Origin: Companilactobacillus alimentarius DSM 20249
GTDB lineage: Bacteria; Bacillota; Bacilli; Lactobacillales; Lactobacillaceae
Direction of reading: 5' to 3'
Assembly: GCF_002849895.1 (NCBI RefSeq)
Contig: NZ_CP018867.1
Coordinates: forward strand, 1,860,001-1,924,000
Length of the DNA: 64,000 nt
Shown: in pieces, positions 44,043 through 53,170 of the stretch
How positions within the stretch are numbered: the first letter of the stretch is position 1
Layout of the letters: each line of letters opens with the position of its first letter
Notes under the pieces: generated by a model
What the model was told of the DNA's origin: nothing
What the model saw: only the letters and a program-made list of their open reading frames with translations
Database searches by the model: none
Position numbers and translations under genes: made by a program

Positions 44043-45407
44043 TTGAAAAAAGAAGTAAGAACGAATAAACAAAGGTTTGGAATAGCCTTACCAATCATTC
44101 TTTTAACGTATTTTATGATAATTCTAGATAATTCAATTATTTTTACAAGTACAGTTAAAATAGCAAATGATTTGTCTTTAAACAATCAATCATTATCATG
44201 GATAACTAACGCCTATGCCTTAACTTTTGGGGGATTACTGTTATTTTCCGGTAAAGCCGGCGATGTCTTTGGTAGAAAAAGAGTCTATTTAATTGGACTG
44301 GCAATTTTTAGCGTTAGTTCATTATTAGTTGGACTTTCAAATAGTGCTGCTATGATTATCTCCATGCGTGCCGTTCAAGGTATCGGTTCATCAATTCTTG
44401 CTCCGAGTACTTTAGCATTGTTGATGGATAATTATTCGGGAAAAATGCGAACGAAAGCTATTGGTTATTACGGAGCGACCGCCGGATTGGGATCTAGTTT
44501 TGGACTTGTAATTGGTGGTATTATTGCCAGTTATTGGTCTTGGAGAGTGGGATTTTTCTTAAATTTTCCAATCGGAATTGCCATGTTATTACTCTCAATT
44601 AAATATTTGAGATCTGAAAAAACTTATGCTGAAAAAATTGATATTTTAGGAACTATTTTTTCGATTTTAGGAATCTCAGCTTTAGTCTATAGTATTGATG
44701 GAACTAACTATCGAGGATTATCATTGATTGTTGCCATCGTCAGTTTGATACTTTTCGTATTTCAGGAAAATAAATCTTCAGAACCAATTATGCCATTAAC
44801 ACTGTTCAAAAATTCGGAACGTAGTTTTGCTTATCTGGCCAGATTTGCATATATGGGATTTGCGGTATCGTACTTCTTCTTAACCCCATTGGCTATGCAA
44901 AGAGTATATGGATTTAGTCCCTTAGGATCAGCTCTTGGCTTTTTACCTGAAACAATTCCACAATTCATTTTTGCAGCGGTTGAGACTAGATTATCAACCA
45001 AGATTAGCAATTCCAAGTTATTGATTACTGGGATGGTTATTACATTTATAGGGGTACTTGCTACTGCAATTTTAGGAATTGGGTCTGGTTATGTGCTATC
45101 GATAGCTATTCCTATGATATTCGTCGGAATTGGACAGGCATTTGTGCTCAGTCCGTTGACTGTTTCTGGAGTTTCCCATACAACTCCAGAAATGACGGGT
45201 TCAGCTTCAGGTATTGTTAATACAGTCCATCAAATTGGTGGGTCAGTTGGATTATCTGTTGTTGTGACTTTAGTCAGCCGTTATTCGAATCCAGCAATGT
45301 CCTATAATCATGCAATGATATGGATTACTGTTTTAGTTGGTATAGCTCTAATCTTTTCATTAGGGATTATCATTTTTAACAATAGAAAAAAGTTGAAATC
45401 AAATTAA
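44043..45407 (+). CDS. MFS drug-efflux-type transporter (DHA2-like)
   Basis: A 454-residue major facilitator. Motif A is GKAGDVFGRKRVY after the second helix, motif C-like GLGSSFGLVIGGIIASYWSW occurs in helix 5, and MRAVQGIGSSILAPS in helix 4. About 13-14 hydrophobic segments place it in the QacA/EmrB group of drug:proton antiporters. TTG 44043, eight bases after AAAGAGGG, is preferred to TTG 44037. Its 3' end overlaps the convergent NmrA-type gene by four bases. Confidence 0.9.
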   Translation: MKKEVRTNKQRFGIALPIILLTYFMIILDNSIIFTSTVKIANDLSLNNQSLSWITNAYALTFGGLLLFSGKAGDVFGRKRVYLIGLAIFSVSSLLVGLSNSAAMIISMRAVQGIGSSILAPSTLALLMDNYSGKMRTKAIGYYGATAGLGSSFGLVIGGIIASYWSWRVGFFLNFPIGIAMLLLSIKYLRSEKTYAEKIDILGTIFSILGISALVYSIDGTNYRGLSLIVAIVSLILFVFQENKSSEPIMPLTLFKNSERSFAYLARFAYMGFAVSYFFLTPLAMQRVYGFSPLGSALGFLPETIPQFIFAAVETRLSTKISNSKLLITGMVITFIGVLATAILGIGSGYVLSIAIPMIFVGIGQAFVLSPLTVSGVSHTTPEMTGSASGIVNTVHQIGGSVGLSVVVTLVSRYSNPAMSYNHAMIWITVLVGIALIFSLGIIIFNNRKKLKSN

Positions 45408-46270
45408 TTTAGAAAGTATTCTCTATAATCCTTAACGTAATTTGCAATGTTACGTGGAGAATGTCCTAAAATTCTTTCGGTTTCATCAGTAACAGTTTTG
45501 GCGTTTCCCAGCTGAGTTATGAGGTAGAGCATTACCATGACGTTGACGAAATCCTTTTTCATACCGCGTTTTAACATGGTGTGGCGAAACTTTAAAAGAC
45601 TAGGTTTGCTATAAGTGATTTTGGTTCCTAGTACTTGAGTCATTACTTCGGCAATTTCATAATAGGTCAAAGCTTGTGGACCAGTGATATTGAGTTTTTG
45701 ATGAAGGTATTTGTCATCTAAGAGAGCTATAGCTGCTACGTCAGCGATATCACGGGTATCAATGAAACTAGTTTTGGATTTGCCAGCGGGGATAAAGAGA
45801 TCATGATTTTTGACAATGTCCTCGCGATGAGTTGTGTTAAGGTTTTGCATGAAAAAACTTGGTCTGATAAAGGTATAAGGTAAATTCAACTCTTCAATTA
45901 GAGCTTCAATTTTATGATGGGGTGTTCGAGGATTTTTTTCGACACCAAAGAGTGAAATAAAAACGACTTGTTTTAATTGTTGCTCTTGAACATATTTCAA
46001 AAATGGCAACATATCTTTTTCAGGTTGAGCTAATTGTGGGGGACGAACGAAGAATATTTTTGCGACGTCTGTCAAAGCACTTTCAAAGGTAGAAGAATCT
46101 AAAAAATCAAAATGTCTCAATTCAAGATCAGGAATACTTGCTAATTTTTCCTGGTCTTTTTTGATATTGTGAACGCCAGCGACAACCTTAATGTTATGAT
46201 TTTGACTCAAATTTTGAACTAGTGGGAACCCAATATTGCCATTGGCACCGATAATTAATATTTTTTCCAT
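45404..46270 (-). CDS. NmrA-like NAD(P)-binding protein
   Basis: A 288-residue atypical SDR: ILIIGANGNIGFPLVQNL, RHFDFLDSSTF, VFISLFGVEKNPRTPHHKIE, TFIRPSFFMQNL and the C-terminal tail with YYEIAEVMTQVLGTKITY. This is the TMR/NmrA group, often NADPH-sensing or quinone oxidoreductase-like. It starts one base after the MarR stop, so both are one translational unit and MarR probably controls it. Confidence 0.9.
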   Translation of the reverse strand: MEKILIIGANGNIGFPLVQNLSQNHNIKVVAGVHNIKKDQEKLASIPDLELRHFDFLDSSTFESALTDVAKIFFVRPPQLAQPEKDMLPFLKYVQEQQLKQVVFISLFGVEKNPRTPHHKIEALIEELNLPYTFIRPSFFMQNLNTTHREDIVKNHDLFIPAGKSKTSFIDTRDIADVAAIALLDDKYLHQKLNITGPQALTYYEIAEVMTQVLGTKITYSKPSLLKFRHTMLKRGMKKDFVNVMVMLYLITQLGNAKTVTDETERILGHSPRNIANYVKDYREYFLN

Positions 46271-46271
46271 A

Positions 46272-46691
46272 TTACACCTCGTCTGATTTTAAAAATTTAC
46301 TCAATAGTTGATTAAGTTCTGTTTGTTCTGGAGTTGATAAGTGGTTTAAGTAAGAATCCATGACCTGATTACTGATTTGTTGTCCAAGATTTAAGTATTT
46401 CTCGCCACTTGATGTTAAAGAGATCAGATAGGAACGTTTGTCAGCTGAATCGACTTTTTTAGTGATTATTTTCTTAGTTTCTAAGCGATTAACAATCCCA
46501 GAAGCCGTGGGTCTATCCATATTTAAAGCTTGGGCAATGTTTTTAACAGTAGCTTGTTTTCGCGGAGACAAGAGATAAATTTGTTCCGCCACAGCCCACT
46601 GTTGAATAGTTATATTTTCCTTTAGTAATTGTTGATTTAATTGATAGCGAATTTCTTTAGAAATCTGCATTAAAAGATAACCTGTATTCAA
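46272..46691 (-). CDS. MarR-family transcriptional regulator
   Basis: A 139-residue winged-helix regulator: YQLNQQLLKENITIQQWAVA, VKNIAQALNMDRPTASGIVN, RLETKKIITKKVDSADKRSY and LTSSGEKYL. TTG start, seven bases after GGAGG. A perfect 11+11 dyad lies 14 bases upstream of the start, consistent with autoregulation. One Cys-free chain, so no thiol switch. Confidence 0.92.
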   Translation of the reverse strand: MNTGYLLMQISKEIRYQLNQQLLKENITIQQWAVAEQIYLLSPRKQATVKNIAQALNMDRPTASGIVNRLETKKIITKKVDSADKRSYLISLTSSGEKYLNLGQQISNQVMDSYLNHLSTPEQTELNQLLSKFLKSDEV

Positions 46692-46704
46692 GAAGATTCC
46701 TCCT

Positions 46705-46728
46705 ATATAGTTAGTACACTAACTATAT
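46705..46728. promoter_or_regulatory. Palindromic MarR operator candidate
   Basis: ATATAGTTAGT and ACTAACTATAT are perfect inverted arms separated by two bases. The size and TAGTT/AACTA content fit MarR-family operators. It would block the promoter of the MarR-NmrA operon. Confidence 0.75.
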
Positions 46729-46833
46729 TATAGACGATTGGTCAAATATATCCAAAAATTGTCTGAATCTCTTGCTATCAAACGCGTTCGAGGGTCTACA
46801 TTATAGTTGAGATCCAGAAAGGAAAGTGGAAAA

Positions 46834-47124
46834 ATGTTTGCATATGTACAGATTTTTAAAGGTAAAAATAATGTGTCATACGGTTATGTCGATCTTTCTT
46901 TTACAAAGGATGCACTCGTAATTTCAACGTTAAAGGGTGATTTGCATCACAGTATCAGAGTTCCAATTAAGGAAATGACCGATATTGTGACGGGTAAATA
47001 TGAAGGTTGGAATCAAGTTAAATTTACTTGTAATGATTTGAAATATTCAATTACTTATAGTGGCTATGGTGGTTATGACTATGTGAAGAATCATCTCATG
47101 GCAGACCTATTAGCTGAGTCATAA
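46834..47124 (+). CDS. Hypothetical small protein
   Basis: A 96-residue soluble protein, mostly predicted beta strands (FAYVQIFKGKNNVSYGYVDL, LVISTLKGDLHHSIRVPIKE, NQVKFTCNDLKYSITYSGYG), perhaps a small PH-like or beta-sandwich fold. No family is recognised. ATG 46834 is preferred over TTG 46807 because AAAGGAAAG precedes it. Single gene with a strong terminator after it. Confidence 0.65.
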   Translation: MFAYVQIFKGKNNVSYGYVDLSFTKDALVISTLKGDLHHSIRVPIKEMTDIVTGKYEGWNQVKFTCNDLKYSITYSGYGGYDYVKNHLMADLLAES

Positions 47125-47142
47125 GTCTAAAAAATACAATGA

Positions 47143-47183
47143 GCCTGGCAATCCAATTAGATTACCAGGCTCAATATTTGTCT
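47143..47183. terminator. Bidirectional terminator
   Basis: GAGCCTGGCAATC pairs with GATTACCAGGCTC between the convergent small gene and the flavoprotein gene. The loop and GGCAATC core recall the B-family terminators. Confidence 0.8.
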
Positions 47184-47197
47184 TGTTCTATTTTTGC

Positions 47198-48532
47198 TTA
47201 AGCTCTGTGCCAAGCAGCATAACCAATTGAAGGGAAGATTCCAATTAGTTGGTTAACTTGTTTACGATCGAATTTAAATTGAATTGCTGGCAACAATGCG
47301 TTGACAGCATTTTCAGCTTGATCACTGACTTCGGTGACACCAACTAAGTGTCCTTCATTATCGTGAATCTGCTTGCTTTCAGCGATAGGTTCTTTATCAA
47401 CTTGATAATACCAATAGTTGGCAAGATCATTAGTGCTAATCTTGTAGCCTTTGTCTTTGGCTTCTTCAACTGACATACCGGCTTTAGCGATACGTGGAGA
47501 AGTGAAGACAACTGAAGGGATAACGGGATATTCAATGGCGTCTTGAGTTTGTCCGGAGAATAGTTCCATTAAGTATTTGGATTCAAAGTAAGCTGCAGGA
47601 GTAACTTTTGGAAGGTCGTTAGAGACAACATCGCCAGCAGCATAAATGTTCTCAACGTTTGTTTGGAGATGATCGTTTACGAAGACACCGGTTTTGTCAT
47701 ATTTAACGCCGATTTTTTCCAATCCGAGGTTATCAAGATTAGGAATTCTTCCAGTTGCGTCTAAAATCCAGTCGGTTGTTAAGGTTTGATTGTCGCCATA
47801 AGTAATTTGATAGGCGTCATTCTTTTTAGCAAAGGCTTGTACGTTAGAATTTTCAATAAATGTCACGCCACGCTTTTTCAAGTCATCGACGACTTTTTGA
47901 ACATATGGTTGATAGAATTTTCTTAGAACTTTGTCGGTATGTAGCATAACCGTCACATCAGCCCCAGATTCATTGGCCATAGTAGCGAATTCCATCCCGA
48001 TGTATCCAGAACCGATAATGGTTAATTTCTTAGGCAATTTCTTCAAGTTGAGGAAGTCTTCACTGTCATGAGCTAAGTCAGTTCCGGGAATATCCAAGCG
48101 ATGGGGTCTCAAACCTGTAGCAATAACGATCTTTTCAGCAGTAACTTTCTTTTGGTCATCCACAATAACGGTGTGCTCGTCTTGAAATTGGGCGAATCCT
48201 TTGATGATTGTAGCACCAGCATTTTCCAAGCGATCAGTTAATCCTTGTGGCAAAACATCAATGATCTCTTGTTTGTGTTCAATGTTTTTAGTCCAATCAA
48301 TTGAAATATCGCCCTTTAAAATACCATTTAAACGTTGTGCTTCACGGGTCACTTTGACTGGCTCATCAAGTGCAATTTTGGCATTACAACCACGGTTAGG
48401 ACAAGTACCGCCGACTAAGCCGCTTTCGATAACACCAACGGAAACACCACTCTCAGCTAAAGGCGCAGCTCCGTCAAAAGTTGCGTGTCCAGCACCGATA
48501 TAGAGTACCTCATAATCAAATTTTTCAGACAT
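47198..48532 (-). CDS. Pyridine nucleotide-disulfide oxidoreductase
   Basis: A 444-residue FAD flavoprotein of the dihydrolipoamide dehydrogenase/mercuric reductase class. The FAD loop is YIGAGHATFDGA (an atypical GxGxxG variant); the redox disulfide is GGTCPNRGCNAK (C-x4-C). IVIATGLRPH, IIGSGYIGMEFATM for NAD(P)H, and YAAGDV for FAD follow. The His-Glu pair of the dimerisation domain (HxxxxE) is not clear, as the C-terminus ends SIGYAAWHRA, so it is unlikely to be a true lipoamide dehydrogenase. Single gene, GGAGGG ribosome site. Confidence 0.88.
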   Translation of the reverse strand: MSEKFDYEVLYIGAGHATFDGAAPLAESGVSVGVIESGLVGGTCPNRGCNAKIALDEPVKVTREAQRLNGILKGDISIDWTKNIEHKQEIIDVLPQGLTDRLENAGATIIKGFAQFQDEHTVIVDDQKKVTAEKIVIATGLRPHRLDIPGTDLAHDSEDFLNLKKLPKKLTIIGSGYIGMEFATMANESGADVTVMLHTDKVLRKFYQPYVQKVVDDLKKRGVTFIENSNVQAFAKKNDAYQITYGDNQTLTTDWILDATGRIPNLDNLGLEKIGVKYDKTGVFVNDHLQTNVENIYAAGDVVSNDLPKVTPAAYFESKYLMELFSGQTQDAIEYPVIPSVVFTSPRIAKAGMSVEEAKDKGYKISTNDLANYWYYQVDKEPIAESKQIHDNEGHLVGVTEVSDQAENAVNALLPAIQFKFDRKQVNQLIGIFPSIGYAAWHRA

Positions 48533-48657
48533 TAAATTATCCCTCCAATAATTATTCTATATGTTAAATTTAAAACATTTCTTACACCATGACAATTAAT
48601 AGGCTCTTTCGTAGGGTAATAAGAAGTATTAGAATAATCCAAAAGGAGAAATTTGCT

Positions 48658-49407
48658 ATGGATGTTGAGATAAAACGTGATGGATTAACTTTAAGAGGAA
48701 CATTGATTAAGCCTAAGGCAAAGGAATTCAACTTAGTTGTTCTGATGCATGGATTCACTTCAAATCGAGGAATAGAACCGGAACAATTATTGTATCAATT
48801 GGCACAACGCTTTGAAGCTGAAGGGATGGCAACTTTACGTTTTGATTTTAATGGCCATGGTCAAAGCGATGGTCGTTTCCAAGATATGACTGTCTTGAAT
48901 GAGATTGGTGATGGAAAAGCTATTTTGGATTATGCCCGCAATATCAAAGGTGTGAAAAATTTGTATTTAGTAGGACATTCTCAAGGTGGAGTCGTGGCTA
49001 GTATGATTGCCGGCTACTACCACGAAAAAATAGATAAATTAGCTTTGTTAGCTCCGGCAGCTACATTAAGAGATGATGCTTTAAAGGGAAATACTCAAGG
49101 ATATACTTATGACCCTCAAAACATTCCCGATACTTTGGCAATTAAAAAAGGTTTAACGCTGGGTGGCTTTTACTTGCGGACGGCACAAACTCTCCCAATT
49201 TATGATGTGGCTAAGGAATATACTGGCCCTGTTTGTCTAGTTCACGGACTTAAAGATACGGTGGTCGATAAAATTGCTTCGACTAGATATGATGATGTTT
49301 ATCAAAATGATCAATTGCATTTACTAGATGATGCAGACCATGGCTTTTCGATTGGTAATTCACGTCAAGAGGCTTTGAATATTACAACCGAGTTTTTGTT
49401 GGGATAA
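48658..49407 (+). CDS. Alpha/beta hydrolase (cinnamoyl/feruloyl esterase-like)
   Basis: A 249-residue serine hydrolase with VVLMHGFTSNRG for the oxyanion hole, the nucleophile elbow GHSQGGVVAS, catalytic Asp in HGLKDTVVD and His in ADHGFS. The layout, with the insertion before TYDPQNIPD, matches lactobacillus feruloyl/cinnamoyl esterases such as LJ0536, but that specificity is inferred. ATG 48658 follows AAAGGAGA; the frame extends upstream without a ribosome site. Confidence 0.87.
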   Translation: MDVEIKRDGLTLRGTLIKPKAKEFNLVVLMHGFTSNRGIEPEQLLYQLAQRFEAEGMATLRFDFNGHGQSDGRFQDMTVLNEIGDGKAILDYARNIKGVKNLYLVGHSQGGVVASMIAGYYHEKIDKLALLAPAATLRDDALKGNTQGYTYDPQNIPDTLAIKKGLTLGGFYLRTAQTLPIYDVAKEYTGPVCLVHGLKDTVVDKIASTRYDDVYQNDQLHLLDDADHGFSIGNSRQEALNITTEFLLG

Positions 49408-49416
49408 AAAGTTAGG

Positions 49417-51300
49417 CTATTTTGTGAAAACATCACTAGCTTTAACAAATTCGTTAGTCGCTACTCGATAATGTTTTGTTTCATTATCACCTAAATAAGC
49501 GATTCGATCATATTTCCAAGCAGTGTCATTGGCTAAACCGCGATTGTTGATTAATTGAGTCTCAGCTGAGAATAGATTAGTTATTGAAACATTTTTTGTA
49601 TTAATGACACCACTTTGATTGATATAACGATAAATATCGTGATCTTTGACCCATTCATTGGTAGCCACACGATAATATTTTGTACCATTTAAAGTTATGA
49701 TCTGATCAACTTTCCAATCTGACAGGGCAGCCAATTGACGCTGCTTATTTTTAACCATTTTGCCGTCTTTTATGTCATATAGATTGACATTTTTCTTCAT
49801 AGTTGCGATTAAACCGTTGTATTTACTTGGTAGATTAGAGGAAGTATCTGCATCGTTATTGGTTGAAGAATTATTGTTATTTGGCTTGTCGATAGCAGTA
49901 TTTTGAATAGTATAGGTAATCTTTTCTTTAGTGGTAATAGTCCCATCTTGGTTAACGTGAGCTGTAACTGTTTTCTTATCAGCAACATGTCCGGAAATTA
50001 CGGGGACAGTGACAGAAATATCTGAACCAATTTTTCCAGTGACATTAGGAACAACTTGATTACCTAAATTAGAGCTAATAGTGACATCGGCGGTAACTTC
50101 GTTATCGTCTGTTTCGTCAGATTGATTTGATTCATAATAGAGTTCTAAAGTGGACGTCCTACCCGCATTCTCAAGTTTTACTAGAACTTGATTATCTTCG
50201 AGTTTTTCACCACTAATACCATATATACCAGTATTTAAAAAGTTAGGTTGGTTATCTATACTACTAGCAGATCCAACTTTGCCAAAGTTTTGTTCAAAAA
50301 TTTTTCGATATAAAACTGACCCAGTTCGAATAGTAGTTCCTAGTTGTGGTAAATATTCATAGATAGTGCTGAAAGCTGTTTTATCTTTATTAAGTGTTGC
50401 TAAACTACTATCAGGCATCTTAGGTTCATCTTGTAGTGGAATCTGATCATTTAATTCTGCGGTAATTTTTTTAGAAAAATAAGGCTTGTTATCTAAGTAA
50501 ACTTTGTAATTGATCGTATAAGGCATGGCCTTTTCTAAGTAAACATTAAATTCATTATTAGATTCTTTATCAATAGTTTTGCGGTCAAATTTTTTTATGA
50601 TAGGTTCATCAGATTTGGCACCACCATCGATATCGTTTAAGGGGTCCCACTGAGTAAAGCCTTCAAAGTCGAGATCATAAGCGTCAAAGTAACCAATTAA
50701 TTTTGGGGAATCATCAATCTCTTTTAAGGTTGAAACCATGAATTTGTCTCCCCTCTCATGGTAGGCGAAAGCATCCTCTTGTTGAGCAGTAAAGAATTCT
50801 TTTTTGGTATCTTTGAAAAGGTAATGAATTGTGGCTGAACCATCAGTTAACTCGCAAGTAATTTTTCTTACTGGTGTTTCCTTGTCAAAGAGGGTAAATG
50901 TCTGTTTTTTTTCGTCATAAACCATATTCAAATTGACATTTAAGGCCTCATATTCCAAATATCCACCTGCGTTTGATTCTGTTTCAATAGTAGGTGTTGC
51001 CACAGTGGTCTTCTTCTTTTCTTGAAGATCCCAGATGTTACGTTGGTTCAATTTAATATAACCAACTTCTAAGAATTTGCCAGTTTCTGCATAAGCTTCA
51101 ATCGGAATAAAAGCTTCTGATCCTAATTCGTTCAAATCAAACTTCTCATCAAAGTTTAAAATTTGTCCATTAGGAACGGGCATATCCCTTGTTTCTGAAC
51201 TTTTTGTGGCTTCAACATCGGTAGCTGTCGAATTGAGCGTGGTATAACAGAATCCTCCTAAGATAATTGCGGATAGTAAAATAGTTGTTGGTTTCTTCAT
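49417..51300 (-). CDS. Secreted SLAP-domain surface protein
   Basis: A 627-residue exported protein. It has a signal peptide (TTILLSAIILGGFCYTTLNS), a beta-rich N-terminal half of unknown fold, a segment with DVTISSNLGNQVVPNVTGKI, an Asn/Ser/Asp linker (NNNNSSTNNDADTSSN), and two SLAP-like modules, each ending in YRVATNEWVKDHDI or YRVATNEFVKASDV. These modules match those of the giant surface protein, so both should attach to the same wall polymer. ATG 51300 follows AAGGAG; a longer frame to 51402 has no such site. Confidence 0.85.
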   Translation of the reverse strand: MKKPTTILLSAIILGGFCYTTLNSTATDVEATKSSETRDMPVPNGQILNFDEKFDLNELGSEAFIPIEAYAETGKFLEVGYIKLNQRNIWDLQEKKKTTVATPTIETESNAGGYLEYEALNVNLNMVYDEKKQTFTLFDKETPVRKITCELTDGSATIHYLFKDTKKEFFTAQQEDAFAYHERGDKFMVSTLKEIDDSPKLIGYFDAYDLDFEGFTQWDPLNDIDGGAKSDEPIIKKFDRKTIDKESNNEFNVYLEKAMPYTINYKVYLDNKPYFSKKITAELNDQIPLQDEPKMPDSSLATLNKDKTAFSTIYEYLPQLGTTIRTGSVLYRKIFEQNFGKVGSASSIDNQPNFLNTGIYGISGEKLEDNQVLVKLENAGRTSTLELYYESNQSDETDDNEVTADVTISSNLGNQVVPNVTGKIGSDISVTVPVISGHVADKKTVTAHVNQDGTITTKEKITYTIQNTAIDKPNNNNSSTNNDADTSSNLPSKYNGLIATMKKNVNLYDIKDGKMVKNKQRQLAALSDWKVDQIITLNGTKYYRVATNEWVKDHDIYRYINQSGVINTKNVSITNLFSAETQLINNRGLANDTAWKYDRIAYLGDNETKHYRVATNEFVKASDVFTK

Positions 51301-51459
51301 GTTGAGAACTCCTTGCTTTTTGTGGTAGGGGGTTTTCAAGATACACTTGAAAGTTGCTACAAGTATAGCAAGGAATTTTGTACTGTGAAGTGAAAATATC
51401 ATGTTATATCAACAAACAATTAAGTCTGAAAAAGATAATTATAGTAAATATTCTAAATA

Positions 51460-51802
51460 TGCCGCCGTCCACAAAATCCCTGTGATTGGCTGGAACATAG
51501 CCGACACGATTTTGAGCTTTTGCATAGTTCGCAAAATCTCAAAACTCGGTCTTATTCTAAGCAACAAGTTGCTAAGAATAATTTGGCTATTGAGCCATCA
51601 CAGGGATTTTGCTCCCGACTAGATTTCTTCTTTTATTTAGATAGATTTAGACATATTTTGTTGAATAACAACACCATTTTTTAAGACAAATAATACCCTG
51701 ATAGAATTCGATTAAACTGAATTTTATCAGGGTATCGTTATTTATTTTAGAAATTATTGTGACAAAACTAAAAACCACCATCTAGTCGAACGGACGACGG
51801 CA
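51460..51802. repeat. Structured repeat A2 (intact MITE-like element)
   Basis: A 343-base noncoding element bounded by TGCCGCCGTCC (51460-51470) and its imperfect inverted copy GGACGACGGCA (51792-51802). The left 240 bases match A1 at 688-932 almost perfectly in inverted orientation, including the outer stem and two inner hairpins. A further hairpin, TACCCTGATAGAATTC against GAATTTTATCAGGGTA, lies near 51693-51735. It fills nearly all of the 516-base gap between the SLAP protein and GNAT genes; the rest is the SLAP gene's promoter region. Confidence 0.8.
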
Positions 51803-51816
51803 GTTTAATACCAACT

Positions 51817-52350
51817 TTACAAGTTTAATTCAAAAGCTAATCGGGCATTGTCTTCGTGATTAACAGCGGGTTCGTCTACATAAATTTTCCCACGATGAAC
51901 GTAACCAGAGTTCTTTGCCAAAAACTGCATACGTTTATTTAATAAGTGCGTATCAATTCTAAAATTACGAATACCATTTTGATAAGAATGGCTGATTAAA
52001 TTAGAAATAAAGATTTTTCCTAAATGCTGGCCAGCGTAATCGGGATTGATAGCGATGCGGTGGATTGTTGCGTAAGGATCGGTGGTATTCTTCCAGTGAC
52101 CATCAGTGATATTACGATAGTTTGGGTCATCCGCAATAATTAAGGTAGCTGTTCCAGCAATTTTGCCATCGACTATTAAAACCCAACATTGCTGGGCTAG
52201 AATATCGCTTTTTATGGTATCTAAACTAAGATAGCCGTTTTGCCATTGGGGACTGCCATCAGCTTTTAACATAGCTTGAGCCTGGGCGATAATATTCATA
52301 ATTTTTTTTAAATCTGGAACTTGTGCACGTTTGATATAAACTGAGCTCAA
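51817..52350 (-). CDS. GNAT-family N-acetyltransferase
   Basis: A 177-residue acetyl-CoA-dependent acetyltransferase. The conserved motif A is HRIAINPDYAGQHLGKIFIS, with the Q/R-x-x-G-x-G/A pattern replaced by AGQHLGK. The N-terminus IKRAQVPDLKKIMNIIAQAQ and the C-terminal NSGYVHRGK are typical. Substrate unknown. TTG start, after GGAGG. Single gene whose stop lies 15 bases from repeat A2. Confidence 0.88.
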   Translation of the reverse strand: MSSVYIKRAQVPDLKKIMNIIAQAQAMLKADGSPQWQNGYLSLDTIKSDILAQQCWVLIVDGKIAGTATLIIADDPNYRNITDGHWKNTTDPYATIHRIAINPDYAGQHLGKIFISNLISHSYQNGIRNFRIDTHLLNKRMQFLAKNSGYVHRGKIYVDEPAVNHEDNARLAFELNL

Positions 52351-52516
52351 TTGTAAGCCTCCATATAAATAAGATGATTTAATTTTATCATTTTAATTCT
52401 AGTTAGTTGAACCACTATCTTCGATAAAAAGAAAATCTGGTGTTAAAAATTAGAATTATCTTAAATAACAAATTTAACTCTGATATTTTTTATTTGTTTA
52501 TTAATTAAAAATTAAA

Positions 52517-53167
52517 TTAGTCTTTGAATTTCAAAACATCATTAATAGGTTCACGTTTTGATTGGAAAGTGTTGATGGTGGTATCGGTTGGATAGCCGAT
52601 GGAAATACCGACTACTAAGGTCTCGTCATCGGGGAGATTCATTCTTTGGCGAATCACTTCGGGAAACTTTACGCTGGTGTAATTGGGAATTGTTGCTAAA
52701 CCCTTATCGGTTGCGGCTAACATGATGGTTTGAGCAAATGAGCCGACGTCAAAAATTGACCAAGATGATGAATTCTTGGGAATCGTTAAAAAGATGATAG
52801 CTGGTGAATTGAATAGGTGAATACTAGCAGAACTCATTTTTTCATGTGCTTCATCAAAATTTGGAAAATGGTGGACGATGTCATGGCGCCACTGTTGCAT
52901 GTTTTCTTGAGCAGCTAAACTCCAATCTTTTCGGTGCATGACAGGAAAATCAGGATTGCCTTTTTCAGAAGCTCTTTTGACGTATTCATTTTTTATTTCG
53001 TTTAAAGTGTCACCCATGGCAACGTAGGCTTTCCAAGGTTGAGAGTTGACCCAAGATGGGGATTTTTGAGCTAGCTTGATAATTTCCGTTAAAGTTTTTT
53101 GACTGATAGATTGATTTTTAAAGTCACGAACGGAATGACGATTATTAACTGTTTCTTTGAATTCCAT
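52517..53167 (-). CDS. Nitroreductase-family protein
   Basis: A 216-residue FMN-dependent NAD(P)H oxidoreductase: FKETVNNRHSVRDFKNQSIS at the N-terminus supplies the FMN phosphate site, QKSPSWVNSQPWKAYVAMG follows, GSFAQTIMLAATDKGLATIP is the core, and GISIGYP comes near the C-terminus. Substrates are quinones or nitroaromatics in relatives. It begins four bases after the upstream LysR gene and is probably co-transcribed with it. Confidence 0.92.
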   Translation of the reverse strand: MEFKETVNNRHSVRDFKNQSISQKTLTEIIKLAQKSPSWVNSQPWKAYVAMGDTLNEIKNEYVKRASEKGNPDFPVMHRKDWSLAAQENMQQWRHDIVHHFPNFDEAHEKMSSASIHLFNSPAIIFLTIPKNSSSWSIFDVGSFAQTIMLAATDKGLATIPNYTSVKFPEVIRQRMNLPDDETLVVGISIGYPTDTTINTFQSKREPINDVLKFKD

Positions 53168-53170
53168 AAT

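Noticed and set aside
47198..48532. Annotation of the flavoprotein as dihydrolipoamide dehydrogenase
   Set aside because: No pyruvate dehydrogenase genes are nearby, the disulfide is present, but the C-terminal His-Glu catalytic pair is not evident.
51401..51622. 73-codon open frame over repeat A2
   Set aside because: It is made of the stem arms of the structured repeat, and no equivalent frame is kept in copy A1.
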